Shown: positions 1 through 9,301, counted from the stretch's first letter. The stretch: 64,000 nt of DNA from Microbulbifer bruguierae (GCF_029869925.1 NZ_CP118605.1:3252001-3316000); one strand, 5' to 3'. Translations and numbers: made by a program. The notes: a model not told the origin generated them from the letters alone.

Positions 1-1586
1 CCGGCAGTTCCAGCTCCAGTTCCGGCGCCGGCAGTATTGATGGCGGCTTTGCTGGCTACGATTACAACCTCGTCGGTGGTGCCGGTGGTCTTGTGTACAC
101 CGTCAACAATGGCGCTGACCTGCAGGAGAAGCTGGACCAGGCCAAAGATACCAATCAGCCGATCACCATTTATATCGATGGCACCATTACCAATTTCAAT
201 ACCGGAACCGGCACCGATATCCAGATCAAGGATATGGACAATGTGTCGCTGATCGGTGTGGGGGAAAACGGCGAGTTTGATGGTATCGGGCTGAATATTC
301 GCCGCGCCAACAACATCATCGTGCAGAACCTGCTGTTCCACGAAGCCTGGCCCGGTCAGGAAAAGGATGCGATCAGTATCGAAGGTGATGACGACGGCTC
401 TACCACCGGCCATATCTGGATTGACCACTGCGAACTCTACAGCTCGTTGAATGTGGATAAGGACTACTACGACGGCCTGATCGACTCCAAGAGTGGTGCC
501 CGCTACATCACCCTGTCCTATAACTATCTCCACGACTCGTGGAAAACATCCCTGCATGGGCACACTGAAAACGACACGAATCCGGACACGGACCGGTTGG
601 TGACTTTCCACCACAACCGCTTTGAAAATCTGGAATCCCGTGTTCCCCTGTACCGCCACGGTAAGGGTCACGTGTACAACAACTACTACAACAATATTCA
701 CTCCACTGCGATCAACTCCCGCGCCGGTGCGGAGATGCTGATCGAGCACAACGTGTTCGAAAATACCCAGAACCCCATCGTGTCTTTTTATTCGGATGTG
801 ATTGGCTACTGGAACCTGAATGGCAATGTGTTCGGCACTGGTGTGACCTGGACGGCCGGAAGCGGCACGGACATTACTGCGCAAAGCGGCGAGTCCACGT
901 CCAATTACACCGTACCTTATGAGTACACCCTCGATCCTACCGATGGTCTCAAGGAGCATATCCTTGCCAACGCCGGTATCGGCAAACTGGATCAGTCGGG
1001 CCTGGAAATTCCCGATCCGGTGACGCCGGAAGGTGAAGTCCCGGTGGAAGAGGAGCCGATTCTGGAGGACGTAGCGCTTCCCTATGCGGAAAATTTTGCC
1101 AGTGATACGGCAGGTTTCTTCAGCAGCAGCTACCGGGATCTCACCGGTGCGCCCGGTGATGGCACGCCCATGTACCACAAGGTAACGGGCACTGCAGAAA
1201 TCCAGAGTGGCGCTCTCAGTCTCACCGGCAGTCGCGTTTCCATCGGCAACAGCACGCCCACCGTGAACACCACCGGCGGCGATGCGACAAATACCGGGGT
1301 TTTCGATCTGAGCGGATCCTGGCAGCTCAGCTTCAAGGTGGTGAGTGTCGCTGGCGATACGGCGAAAAACTTCCAGCTCTACGTGGATAACAACACACCG
1401 TCCAGTGGTAATTCCATCTGGGGCGGTAGTTCCAAGTTTTACCAGGTATTGCTGAGTGACCTTGTAGAGGGACAGACCTATACCGCGCCTGGCCTCTCCG
1501 CCAGCAGCAATTCGTTTGTCACCCTGAGAACGGAGAGTGGTGCCACCGTGGTGGTGGATGATCTCCTGATCGAGGCGACGCCCTGA
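1..1586 (+). CDS. Pectate lyase, PL1 family, 5' end cut by the window
   Basis: Secreted polysaccharide lyase that should cleave polygalacturonate by beta-elimination. The frame is open from the left edge: about 30 residues before position 93 read as a serine-rich linker followed by GGFAGYDYNLVGGAGG, so the GTG at 93 is internal and the signal peptide lies outside the window. PL1 beta-helix hallmarks are visible: WIDHC (about 417-431), an SKSGARYITLSYN repeat, and SRVPLYRHG (about 636-662) holding the catalytic-type Arg. After the helix comes a Pro/Glu-rich linker (about 1010-1070) and a C-terminal domain (about 1071-1583) ending VVDDLLIEATP. That domain resembles two domains in the next gene. 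A hairpin terminator follows. The family call is firm; the exact substrate (pectate or methylated pectin) is inferred. Confidence 0.9.
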   Translation, partial: GSSSSSSGAGSIDGGFAGYDYNLVGGAGGLVYTVNNGADLQEKLDQAKDTNQPITIYIDGTITNFNTGTGTDIQIKDMDNVSLIGVGENGEFDGIGLNIRRANNIIVQNLLFHEAWPGQEKDAISIEGDDDGSTTGHIWIDHCELYSSLNVDKDYYDGLIDSKSGARYITLSYNYLHDSWKTSLHGHTENDTNPDTDRLVTFHHNRFENLESRVPLYRHGKGHVYNNYYNNIHSTAINSRAGAEMLIEHNVFENTQNPIVSFYSDVIGYWNLNGNVFGTGVTWTAGSGTDITAQSGESTSNYTVPYEYTLDPTDGLKEHILANAGIGKLDQSGLEIPDPVTPEGEVPVEEEPILEDVALPYAENFASDTAGFFSSSYRDLTGAPGDGTPMYHKVTGTAEIQSGALSLTGSRVSIGNSTPTVNTTGGDATNTGVFDLSGSWQLSFKVVSVAGDTAKNFQLYVDNNTPSSGNSIWGGSSKFYQVLLSDLVEGQTYTAPGLSASSNSFVTLRTESGATVVVDDLLIEATP

Positions 1587-1597
1587 TTACGGCAATC

Positions 1598-1634
1598 GGT
1601 GGTGGGCTAACGCAGCCCGCCACCTTTCCTCTTC
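1598..1634 (+). terminator. Rho-independent terminator after the PL1 lyase
   Basis: A 10-bp stem (1598-1607 with 1615-1624, one G-U pair) encloses a 7-nt loop and is followed by a pyrimidine-rich, T-containing tract (TTTCCTCTTC). It starts 12 bp after the lyase stop codon. Confidence 0.75.
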
Positions 1635-1677
1635 TCTCTTCTCTCTTCTATTTCCTCTTCCCTTGCGGGAACAAAGA

Positions 1678-1782
1678 ATGAAAATAATAAAAATGCTGAA
1701 GGAACAAGCGTGGCTGATTGGCCTCACCTTTCTGCTATTACTTGCCGCTACCGACTCTTCTGCCCTATCTGGCTGGCGGTAA
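1678..1782 (+). CDS. Possible 34-aa hydrophobic small protein or signal-peptide remnant
   Basis: ATG at 1678 and TAA at 1780-1782. The product begins MKIIKMLKEQAW, then has a hydrophobic core (LIGLTFLLLLAA) and a short polar tail ending SGWR. It looks like a signal peptide or a single-membrane-segment protein. A weak GGGA lies 9 bp upstream of the start, and a hairpin followed by ATTTT lies 160 bp downstream. It could be a real small protein, the remnant of a degraded secreted enzyme, or chance. I do not recognise it. Confidence 0.25.
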   Translation: MKIIKMLKEQAWLIGLTFLLLLAATDSSALSGWR

Positions 1783-2035
1783 CCAGCGGTCTGCCAACCT
1801 GCTGGAACATGTCATAGTGCGGGCATGGTGTGGGGGGTGGTCTGGCCGATTTTTGCCCCCCGCCGATTTATTCTGACACCGTTTTTTACGTGATTCCCGT
1901 CTCTATTTTTGTAGTTTTTTTACATAAAACCCCTGTTTTTGCCCAATTTTTGGGCATTTTGCGCTAATGCTCCGCCACTGGCAGGCCAGTCTCCAGAAAC
2001 TTTATTACCAATTGCCGCAAGTGGTTGTATATGCC

Positions 2036-2050
2036 TAACCAATCTGGTTA
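2036..2050. promoter_or_regulatory. Candidate operator TAACCA-N3-TGGTTA
   Basis: A perfect inverted repeat with 6-bp arms and a 3-bp spacer, about 137 bp upstream of the lipoprotein start at 2187. Its position fits an operator for a regulator of the pectin locus. No candidate regulator gene is adjacent, so the binding protein is unknown. Confidence 0.4.
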
Positions 2051-2186
2051 CATTGCCAAACCAATAAGTATTCTAAGCTGGGCCTGGGTGGCAAACCGCA
2101 TATTCTGTGAATAAACAGTGCGGCATCTAGGTGGCATATCCAGGCTCATAACAATAACGACTGACAATGAGAGAGAAGGGGTGAGC

Positions 2187-4790
2187 ATGAAGCCTTTACC
2201 TTGGGTGAAATCCACACTTGCACTGTGCATTATGGGGACACTGACCGCCTGTGGCGGCGGTGGTGCGGACGCCAACAACCAGGGCGACATCGTCCATATT
2301 GAACCGCCCACGACTGAACCCCCCGTTGAAGAGCCGAGCGGTATCGTCAACACACCGCTGCCTTTCCATGAAAACTTCGGCGATGGCGTAATCAGCAATT
2401 TTGACGAGGCGGATACTCAGTTCTTCCTCAGTCCTGATTACAAAAAGCTGCAGACCGCGCAAGATAATCCCGAATACGAAGACAGCTACCCGTCCATGTG
2501 GTACCCCACCTGCTGTTTCTTCGTTGATGAAAAAAATCCTGATCCCAACGATACCGAAATTGTTCTGGAAGAGTTGGGTATCGCTTCCGACAACGGCAAT
2601 CCCTCGCTGGTACTGGGCAATGCGCGCCTGACCTTGGGCCAGACTCAGTCTGAACTGGCCAACCCGGAAGCCAAGACTGCCGGTAATACCGACCGCAAAA
2701 AAGATTCCTCCGCTGGTGACGCCACTGCCGCTTCCGGCAGCTGGGGCGAATTTGACCTGAGCGAGCCCTACCGTGTGTCCTTCTGTGTGAAGGCGGTGAA
2801 CGGTGGTGCCGGCTCCGTGCTGCTCTATGTCGACAGCAACCACAGTAATACCAATACCGGTACTTCCATCCACAGCAACCCGCTGATCCTGAACGCTGGT
2901 ACTCCCAGCCTGGTACCCGGTGAGCGTGTGGTCATCAACGTACCTGGCGACACCACTTTCTCTACCGGTGGTGCTATCGCAAACCAGATCACCGATCAGA
3001 TCGGTAGCAAAACCTCCTTCCTGCAGTTCCGTGTTCCGAGCGACGGCGGTGCGCAGATCATCATCGACGACCTGCTGATCGAGAAGCAGAGTGATGACGG
3101 TCAGGCCAGCCTGCCGGCCTGTAACACCTTTGAAGCCGCGGAGCCACCGGCTGCGCCGGAAACTGCGCCGACCGTAGGTGTGCGCGATGCCGCGCTGGCG
3201 GTGAACTGGGAGGCTGTTGCTGGCTCTACCGGTTACGAGCTGGCCTGGAACACCACTGGCGAAACGCCGACAGAAGCTAACGCTACCGACCTGACTGGCA
3301 GCGCCTATCTGATCAACGAGCTGGAAAACGGCACTGCTTACTATGTATTCCTGCGTGCACTGAACTCCGCTGGCGCCAGTGACTGGAGCCCTGCGGCCAC
3401 CGCTACTCCGGAAGCGCCCTCGGGTTGTTCCCCAACCACTGCGGTCAACACCACCATCAACTGGAGTGTGTGGGATGGCTGCGCGGCACCTCAGGAAACT
3501 GGCTCCGTTGTAGTCAACGGTTCAGAGGCACAGCAATTCAGCGTTTCTGAAGACGTGCAGACCTACTTCAGCAGCAACGACGATGGCACCACCACGCTGA
3601 AAACCACCGATGAAAGCGGGGTTGACGCAGGTGTGAGTGCCAACGCCGATATGTCTGGTGTGATGGACGATTCTACTGCGGGCTACCCGCGCTACTTCAC
3701 CTGGATTGGCCGCATCAATACGCCCAATGCCGGTGTGCGCGGTTTTGAAGTGGAGATTTCCTTCGGTGAAGCCGACGGCCGTCGCGTGAAAGCGATTCTG
3801 CGTCCCGACAATGACGCCATGCAGCTGGAACGCTTCTTCGACCAGTCCAGCAGCTCCGGTACCGCACAAGCGGATGTGGCGCTGGCAGACGGTTTCCACA
3901 TCTACCACCTGGTATTCGCTCTCAACGCGGCTTCGGATGTGACCGCGAAGGTCTATCGCGATGGCGAAAACATCTCCGACCTGTTTACCGATGCGGAAGA
4001 CGGTGTAGTGGATGTTGAAATCACCGGTACCGGTCGCGACGGCGGCAGCAGCTCCCCGCGCCTGCGCATGGGTGACGGCAGCAGCAGCAACCCCTATGAA
4101 GCAACCATCGACTGGCTGATCTGGAGTGATGATGCCACCGTTGCGGGATACGAGCCTGCCGACCTGGTTGGCCAGCTGCCGGATACTATCGGTGAACTGG
4201 GTGCCTACGCCGGTGAAGGTCAAAGCGAACCTGCCGCGGTACTGAGTGATAACTTTGACTCGGCCACTGATGGTGATGGTTCCAGCAGTAGCCTGTTCAC
4301 CGCCGCCTACAAGAGCATTTCCAGCGATGCCAGTAAGCCGTTCTACAACGCCAACAACGGTGCTTCCCGTGTCGTGGTGTCCGGTGGTGCAATTCAGTTC
4401 CATAACGCGCGTTTCACTCTGGGCGATCCTCTGGCCGCGGATAAAACCACTACTGCCGATGACACCATCACCCGCGGTGATATCGATCTGAGCAAGCCCT
4501 ACCGCATCTCCTTCGATGTAACTGTCAACGACAACGCCGATGATGGTACCGGCAAATGTCAGGTATACATCGACAACGATGGCACCAGCTCCGGTAACTC
4601 CATTCACGGTGGCGACTCGAAGATCTTCGAAGCCAATGTGCTGGAAATTTCGAACGGCCTGGCCACTGGTCCGGTAGTGATCGAAAGTGATATCGGCACC
4701 GCGACCTCCTTTATCCAGTTCCGCTGTGACAGTGGTGTGGAAGAAGCCACCCCGCTAACCATCGACAATCTGGTCATCGAGTACCAGTAA
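2187..4790 (+). CDS. Large multidomain surface lipoprotein of the pectin locus
   Basis: Product of 867 aa. ATG 2187 is chosen over an in-frame upstream start (2118) because it has a purine-rich Shine-Dalgarno (GAGAGAAGGGG) and begins a clean lipoprotein signal: MKPLPWVK, a hydrophobic core, then LTACGGGG with the lipobox cysteine. The order is: N-terminal beta-rich domain (about 2349-3096) ending IIIDDLLIEKQ; a fibronectin type III domain (about 3140-3415, with NGTAYYVFLRALNSAGAS); an unassigned domain (about 3420-4220) with a laminin-G/concanavalin-like feel; and a second copy of the beta-rich domain (about 4231-4787) ending LTIDNLVIEYQ. No catalytic motif is recognised. It sits 63 bp upstream of a TonB-dependent receptor, which suggests a glycan-capture role comparable to SusD-type partners. 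That role is inference. Confidence 0.75.
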   Translation: MKPLPWVKSTLALCIMGTLTACGGGGADANNQGDIVHIEPPTTEPPVEEPSGIVNTPLPFHENFGDGVISNFDEADTQFFLSPDYKKLQTAQDNPEYEDSYPSMWYPTCCFFVDEKNPDPNDTEIVLEELGIASDNGNPSLVLGNARLTLGQTQSELANPEAKTAGNTDRKKDSSAGDATAASGSWGEFDLSEPYRVSFCVKAVNGGAGSVLLYVDSNHSNTNTGTSIHSNPLILNAGTPSLVPGERVVINVPGDTTFSTGGAIANQITDQIGSKTSFLQFRVPSDGGAQIIIDDLLIEKQSDDGQASLPACNTFEAAEPPAAPETAPTVGVRDAALAVNWEAVAGSTGYELAWNTTGETPTEANATDLTGSAYLINELENGTAYYVFLRALNSAGASDWSPAATATPEAPSGCSPTTAVNTTINWSVWDGCAAPQETGSVVVNGSEAQQFSVSEDVQTYFSSNDDGTTTLKTTDESGVDAGVSANADMSGVMDDSTAGYPRYFTWIGRINTPNAGVRGFEVEISFGEADGRRVKAILRPDNDAMQLERFFDQSSSSGTAQADVALADGFHIYHLVFALNAASDVTAKVYRDGENISDLFTDAEDGVVDVEITGTGRDGGSSSPRLRMGDGSSSNPYEATIDWLIWSDDATVAGYEPADLVGQLPDTIGELGAYAGEGQSEPAAVLSDNFDSATDGDGSSSSLFTAAYKSISSDASKPFYNANNGASRVVVSGGAIQFHNARFTLGDPLAADKTTTADDTITRGDIDLSKPYRISFDVTVNDNADDGTGKCQVYIDNDGTSSGNSIHGGDSKIFEANVLEISNGLATGPVVIESDIGTATSFIQFRCDSGVEEATPLTIDNLVIEYQ

Positions 4791-4799
4791 AAGGGATAA

Positions 4800-4826
4800 G
4801 CCCGGGCCGTCGCGTACGGCCCGGGC
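4800..4826 (+). promoter_or_regulatory. Perfect 11-bp hairpin between lipoprotein and receptor genes
   Basis: GCCCGGGCCGT pairs perfectly with ACGGCCCGGGC around a 5-nt loop. No T-tract follows, and the receptor ATG is 27 bp further on. It is more likely an mRNA-stabilising or partially attenuating element inside an operon than a full terminator. Confidence 0.6.
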
Positions 4827-4853
4827 CAAGAAATAAAAGATGGGAGACCAATA

Positions 4854-7844
4854 ATGAAACGTCATAGTAAAAAAATTCTGCCCCTGGCCATTGCTCTGGT
4901 CAGTACCTCTGCGTTCGCGCAGGAAGAAAAAAAAGAAAGCGAAAACGAACGCTTTGATGCGACCTACGAAGAAATTTATGTAGAAGGTGTGCGCAGTGCA
5001 GACCTGAACGCGCGCGCCGCAGAGCGCAACAAAGATAACTTCAGCTCCGTGGTTACCCAGGACGATGCGGGTAACTTCTCCGACCAGAACGCTGCAGAGC
5101 TTCTGCGCCGTATGCCCGGTGTCACTCTGCAGAAGAGCGAAGGTGAAGGTAAGTTCGTGTCCCTGCGCGGCCTCGGCCCGGGCATGGTGAGCGTGCGTAT
5201 GGACGGCGGTGTCATGGCCAACGCCGGTGGCGGCAGTAACGGCGACCTGGAAGACCGCGCCTTTTCCCTGGACGGACTGCCCACCGATGTGCTGCAGGCC
5301 ATCGAGGTCAATAAATCGCTGACCCCGGATATGGACCTGGATGCCATCGGTGGCTCCATCAACGTAAAAACCCTGTCTGCCCTGGACCGCGGCCGCGACA
5401 CCTTCAAGTTCCGCGCTCAGAACTACTATCAGGACCAGGCCGCAGAAAACTCTCCCAAGGTTTCGATACAGGGCACCAACCTGTTCCTGGATGAAAAACT
5501 CGGCATTGCCTACACCGGTTCCTGGGAAAGCCGCACCACCCAGGGTTACGAAACCCGTCACCACGCCGACACCCTGCCCACCTATGTGAACACCGCGGGC
5601 GGCGATCGCATGCTGGTGCCGTGGGAATTTGAAACCCGTCAGGAAAACGCGGAGCGCGAGCGTCTCGCCGGACTGTTGAATCTGGAATACCAGCCCGATG
5701 ACAACAGCCGTTACTTCGTACGTTTGAATCACAACAGCTATGAAGACGTGGATGTCGCCCTGCGCGAATACTATCGCTTCAACGTTGAAGGTGAAGTGCC
5801 CTACATTGATCTGGAAAACAATGTGTTCGGTGTCGGCAGTGTCGACCTGCAACAACAATTCTTTATCCAGGAATCCAAGGTAACCACCAACACCATCTCT
5901 CTCGGTGGTGAAAACCGCTTTGGCGATGGCTGGGAAGCGGAATACGAGCTGACTTCTTCCCGCAGTGAAAATGAAAAACCCGATGGCCGTCGGGTGCAGT
6001 TCCGCGTTCGCGACCTGGCGGCGATTAGTCGCTCCGGTGACGGCTACCTCAATGGCCAGATCGTGGACCCGGACTGGCTAGCAGAATTGAGCGGACAGTC
6101 CATTGCCGGCGCCGGCGGTCATAGTGGTGCGGGCTATGTGATGGGCGAAGTTTCCCAGCCCAATATGAAGTACGACAACCTGTTCATGGAAGACAGTCTG
6201 CGCAACGACGAGGTGAATCAGTTCTCTCTTGACCTGCGCAAGGACTTCAACAATGGCCTGATTAACTACGTCAAGGCCGGTGGTAAAATTCGTCAGCGCA
6301 CTCGTGACTTCGATAAAAACCGCGCGAGTATCGTGCCGGAAGACAAGGCCGGTCTGGGCTGTGCGGGCGACCTGACCTGTGTGGACCTGGCCGGTTCGAC
6401 CCTGGGTGACTTCGAAACCTACATCCCGGAAAACGGCAACTTCGACCACGCGATGATCACCCAGGCCGAAGCGGAACGCCTGATCGACGCCACCCGTGCG
6501 ATCGGCGACAACTACGACCCGGACCAGACCGAAGTGGAATCTACCCGTCTGGACTACGCCCTGAGTGAAGATATCTTCGCGCTCTACATCATGGCGGAAT
6601 TCCAGGTGCTGCCAGAGGCCACCCTGATTGCCGGTGGCCGCTACGAGCACACCGACTTCACCTCTACCGGTTACTTCTCCATTCGCAACGACCGCAACGA
6701 AGTGGGTGAAAGCCAGCTGACCTCATTCGATATCGGCCTGCCGCTGGAGAATGTGGGCAACAAGTACGGCAACTACCTGCCGGCGCTGCACTACCGCCAC
6801 GAGCTGAGCGAAAACCTGCTGGGTCGCGCGTCGCTGTGGACCAGCTTCAGCCGTCCGGACTTCGGTAAGAGCCGTGCCTTCTTTGAGGTTACCGACCGCG
6901 TAGTATTCTGTAACACCGATCAAGCTTCCGAGTTCTTCGGCGAGTGTAACGAAGACCCCGCAGATATCGGTTCCATTCGCGGCGATCTGGAATACCAGTC
7001 CGAAAACTTCGCCATGTCCGGTGACAACTCGGTACGCATCGGTAACCCGGCGCTGGATCCGATGCGCTCTACCAACCTGGACCTGTCGCTGAGCTACTAC
7101 GGTGAGAGCACTTTCCTGGAAGGCGCGCTTTTCTATAAGGGTATCCAGGACTTTATCGTCGATGCGGCGGGTGTGAACGTCAATATTGCCAACCTCGGCT
7201 TCGTATTGCCGGTTCGACAGGTTGATCTGTTCTACATCGACCCGAACCTGACCATTACCAACGCCAACACCTACCTGAACGGTGAAGACGCGAGTGTCTA
7301 TGGTGCGGAACTGAGCTTCAGCCACTACCTGGACGGTCGCTGGGAAGACCACGCGGTGGGTCGCTGGCTGGACAATATGTTTGTGCAGGCCAACCTCACC
7401 GTGCAGCACAGTGAAGGTAAAGTTGGCGATACTGTGCGTGTAGGCACTATTCAGCTGCCGGAGCAGGCAGACATCGCGTCCAACCTGACCGTGGGCTGGG
7501 AAAACGAAGACTTCTCGCTGCGCTTTATTGCCAACTACACCAGCGAGATCCTGAAGCGTATCGGCAGCTGTACCGCCGAAGATATGCAGGCGGACGCTGC
7601 GCTGGGTTACGCGGAAAACTGTGCGACCTGGGGTGACGTCTATCAGGACGCATCCGTGAGCTTCGACGTGAAAGCCAACTACCGCGTAATGGATGGTGTA
7701 AACCTGTACCTGGACGCCATCAATATTACCGATAGCGTTGATCAGTACTACTTCGCCGGTAATGCGGATTCTGGCGGTCGCATGCTGTTTGATGTTGAGC
7801 AGTATGGCCCCGGCTACCAGCTTGGCCTGACGGTCGATTTCTAA
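4854..7844 (+). CDS. TonB-dependent receptor, probably for pectin oligosaccharides
   Basis: Product of 996 aa, an outer-membrane, energy-coupled importer. It starts with a signal peptide (MKRHSKKILPLAIALVSTSAFA, cleaved before QEE) and a TonB-box-like EEIYVEGVR at about residues 40-48. A plug domain follows, with DQNAAELLRRMPGV, SLRGLGPGMVSVRMDG and an AIEVNKSLTPDMDLDAIGGSINV segment as in oligosaccharide-type receptors. The rest is a long beta-barrel rich in aromatic-ended strands, ending in the terminal Phe typical of outer-membrane barrels (GLTVDF). The length is in the range of carbohydrate TonB receptors of marine gammaproteobacteria. It lies between the surface lipoprotein and the PL10 lyase, so pectin fragments are the likely cargo. 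The Shine-Dalgarno is TGGGAG. Confidence 0.9.
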   Translation: MKRHSKKILPLAIALVSTSAFAQEEKKESENERFDATYEEIYVEGVRSADLNARAAERNKDNFSSVVTQDDAGNFSDQNAAELLRRMPGVTLQKSEGEGKFVSLRGLGPGMVSVRMDGGVMANAGGGSNGDLEDRAFSLDGLPTDVLQAIEVNKSLTPDMDLDAIGGSINVKTLSALDRGRDTFKFRAQNYYQDQAAENSPKVSIQGTNLFLDEKLGIAYTGSWESRTTQGYETRHHADTLPTYVNTAGGDRMLVPWEFETRQENAERERLAGLLNLEYQPDDNSRYFVRLNHNSYEDVDVALREYYRFNVEGEVPYIDLENNVFGVGSVDLQQQFFIQESKVTTNTISLGGENRFGDGWEAEYELTSSRSENEKPDGRRVQFRVRDLAAISRSGDGYLNGQIVDPDWLAELSGQSIAGAGGHSGAGYVMGEVSQPNMKYDNLFMEDSLRNDEVNQFSLDLRKDFNNGLINYVKAGGKIRQRTRDFDKNRASIVPEDKAGLGCAGDLTCVDLAGSTLGDFETYIPENGNFDHAMITQAEAERLIDATRAIGDNYDPDQTEVESTRLDYALSEDIFALYIMAEFQVLPEATLIAGGRYEHTDFTSTGYFSIRNDRNEVGESQLTSFDIGLPLENVGNKYGNYLPALHYRHELSENLLGRASLWTSFSRPDFGKSRAFFEVTDRVVFCNTDQASEFFGECNEDPADIGSIRGDLEYQSENFAMSGDNSVRIGNPALDPMRSTNLDLSLSYYGESTFLEGALFYKGIQDFIVDAAGVNVNIANLGFVLPVRQVDLFYIDPNLTITNANTYLNGEDASVYGAELSFSHYLDGRWEDHAVGRWLDNMFVQANLTVQHSEGKVGDTVRVGTIQLPEQADIASNLTVGWENEDFSLRFIANYTSEILKRIGSCTAEDMQADAALGYAENCATWGDVYQDASVSFDVKANYRVMDGVNLYLDAINITDSVDQYYFAGNADSGGRMLFDVEQYGPGYQLGLTVDF

Positions 7845-7872
7845 ATCACAGGATGTACCTTTGCCATTTATT

Positions 7873-7895
7873 GCCCCGCTTGCGGGGCTTTTTTG
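7873..7895 (+). terminator. Rho-independent terminator after the receptor
   Basis: GCCCCGC and GCGGGGC form a 7-bp stem around TT and are followed by six T. It closes the lipoprotein-receptor operon. Confidence 0.9.
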
Positions 7896-8017
7896 GCTTC
7901 GGAAAAAAGAATGAGTGTTGCAGGGTAAACCTGCTGGCGGCTCGAACAAGTTCGCTGCCCGGAGCCGGGTGACTGGCGCGGGTAATCAGATGACCTTTCG
8001 GTTTTTGAGGTGTTTTC

Positions 8018-9301
8018 ATGTTGAATAAGCAATTGATGCCACTTGCGGCAGTGGCTTTGTCCGCACTGCTGACTGCGTGCGGTGGAGGTAATTCCAGCGA
8101 GACGATTCCTCCGGCAAATGGCGGCAGTTCTTCGAGCTCCAGTTCGTCCTCTTCCTCCAGCAGCTCTTCGAGCAGCAGTTCTTCCGGTGGCAACACCAGC
8201 TCGTCCAGCAGCTCGTCGTCTTCCGGCGGTAATACCAGCTCCTCTTCCGGTGGTACAAACGGAGTGATGCTGTCGCAATCCGGCAACCCGATCTACGGTG
8301 AGCTGGACAACTACAAATCCTGGCTGGGCAGCAGCCTGGCCGCCGACCAGACCCGCGCTGATAACATGATCACCTGGCAGATGCCCCACGGTGGCTTTTA
8401 CAAGTTCGGTGTGTCCAAGTACGCGTCCGCGTGGAATGGCAGTAGCGCCCGTTCCGAATGGACCGGTGCAGGCGGTGTCGAACTGGGCACCATCGACAAC
8501 GATGCCACCGTGACCGAACTGATGTTTCTCGCAGACGTCTATCAGCGCAGTGGCGACAGCAAGTACCGCGACGCGGCGCGCGCGGCGCTGGAATTCCTGC
8601 TCACCATGCAGTACGAAACCGGCGGCTGGCCACAGGTTTACCCCGCGCGTACCGGCACCACCTATTCCAATTACGTCACCTTCAATGATGGCGCCATGGC
8701 CCGGGTACTGATCCTGCTCGATAAGGCACAGCGTGTAGAGGCACCTCTCGACGGCGACCTGTTCAGTGAAGACCAGCGCGCCCGCATCGCGACAGCCATC
8801 GACAAGGGGGTCGACTTCATCCTGCAGGCGCAGATCGTGCAGGCCGATGCCAAGACCGTTTGGTGCGCCCAGCACGACCCGGTGACCTATGCGGCGCGTC
8901 CGGCGCGCTCCTACGAACTGGAATCCAAAAGTGGCAAGGAGTCCATGCTGGTCACTGCTTTCCTGATGTCGCAGCCGCAAACCGAAGCGGTCGAGTCCGC
9001 TGTGCGCGCCGCCTTGGCCTGGTACCGCAGCCCGGCGGTGAAAGTGGCCGACACGGCCTACGTCAAACGCTCCAGTAGCAGCAGCGACGATAGCTACAAT
9101 CCGATTCAGAGCAAATCCGGTAGTACCATGTGGTATCGCTTCTACAATCTGGGCGACGATACCGGCTTCTTCAGCGGTCGCGATGGTGTGAAGCAGTACG
9201 ACATCATGGCAATCGAGGCTGAGCGCCGTTACGGCTACGAGTGGGGCGGCGATTACGGCACGTCGCTGATCAACTATGCCAACAGTGTTGGCTACTATTG
9301 A
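8018..9301 (+). CDS. Pectate lyase lipoprotein, PL10 family
   Basis: Product of 427 aa, a polygalacturonate lyase anchored to a membrane, probably on the cell surface. The signal is MLNKQLMPLAAVALSALLTAC with the lipobox Cys near residue 21. Next comes a polyserine linker with GGNTSSS units (about 8118-8255), typical of Cellvibrionales secreted enzymes. The catalytic domain shows PL10 features: MPHGGFYKF, STR-like SARSEWTGAG, GTIDNDATVTELMFLADVY, GGWPQVYP, VTFNDGAMARVL, WCAQHDPVT, and ARSYELESKSGKES. An alpha/alpha-toroid is the expected fold. A GAGG ribosome site precedes ATG 8018. The gene has its own terminator, so it may be transcribed apart from the receptor operon. Confidence 0.92.
   Translation: MLNKQLMPLAAVALSALLTACGGGNSSETIPPANGGSSSSSSSSSSSSSSSSSSSSGGNTSSSSSSSSSGGNTSSSSGGTNGVMLSQSGNPIYGELDNYKSWLGSSLAADQTRADNMITWQMPHGGFYKFGVSKYASAWNGSSARSEWTGAGGVELGTIDNDATVTELMFLADVYQRSGDSKYRDAARAALEFLLTMQYETGGWPQVYPARTGTTYSNYVTFNDGAMARVLILLDKAQRVEAPLDGDLFSEDQRARIATAIDKGVDFILQAQIVQADAKTVWCAQHDPVTYAARPARSYELESKSGKESMLVTAFLMSQPQTEAVESAVRAALAWYRSPAVKVADTAYVKRSSSSSDDSYNPIQSKSGSTMWYRFYNLGDDTGFFSGRDGVKQYDIMAIEAERRYGYEWGGDYGTSLINYANSVGYY

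Larger units (their letters stand above)
1587..2186. other. 600-bp intergenic region with short ORF, hairpin and palindromic site
   Basis: No full-length gene is seen here. The region holds the lyase terminator, a CT-rich tract (about 1624-1661), a 34-codon ORF (1678-1782), an AT-rich stretch (about 1895-1930), a hairpin GCCCAA-TTT-TTGGGC followed by ATTTT (1941-1960), and a palindromic TAACCA-N3-TGGTTA site (2036-2050). It probably carries the promoter of the lipoprotein-receptor operon that starts at 2187. Confidence 0.6.

Noticed and set aside
7941..7955. CGAAC-AA-GTTCG palindrome before the PL10 gene
   Set aside because: The arms are short (5 bp) and no repeat of the motif is seen near the other pectin genes.
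8116..8255. Serine codon repeats in the PL10 gene as a possible CRISPR or VNTR
   Set aside because: They encode the common polyserine linker of secreted Cellvibrionales enzymes, with irregular codons.
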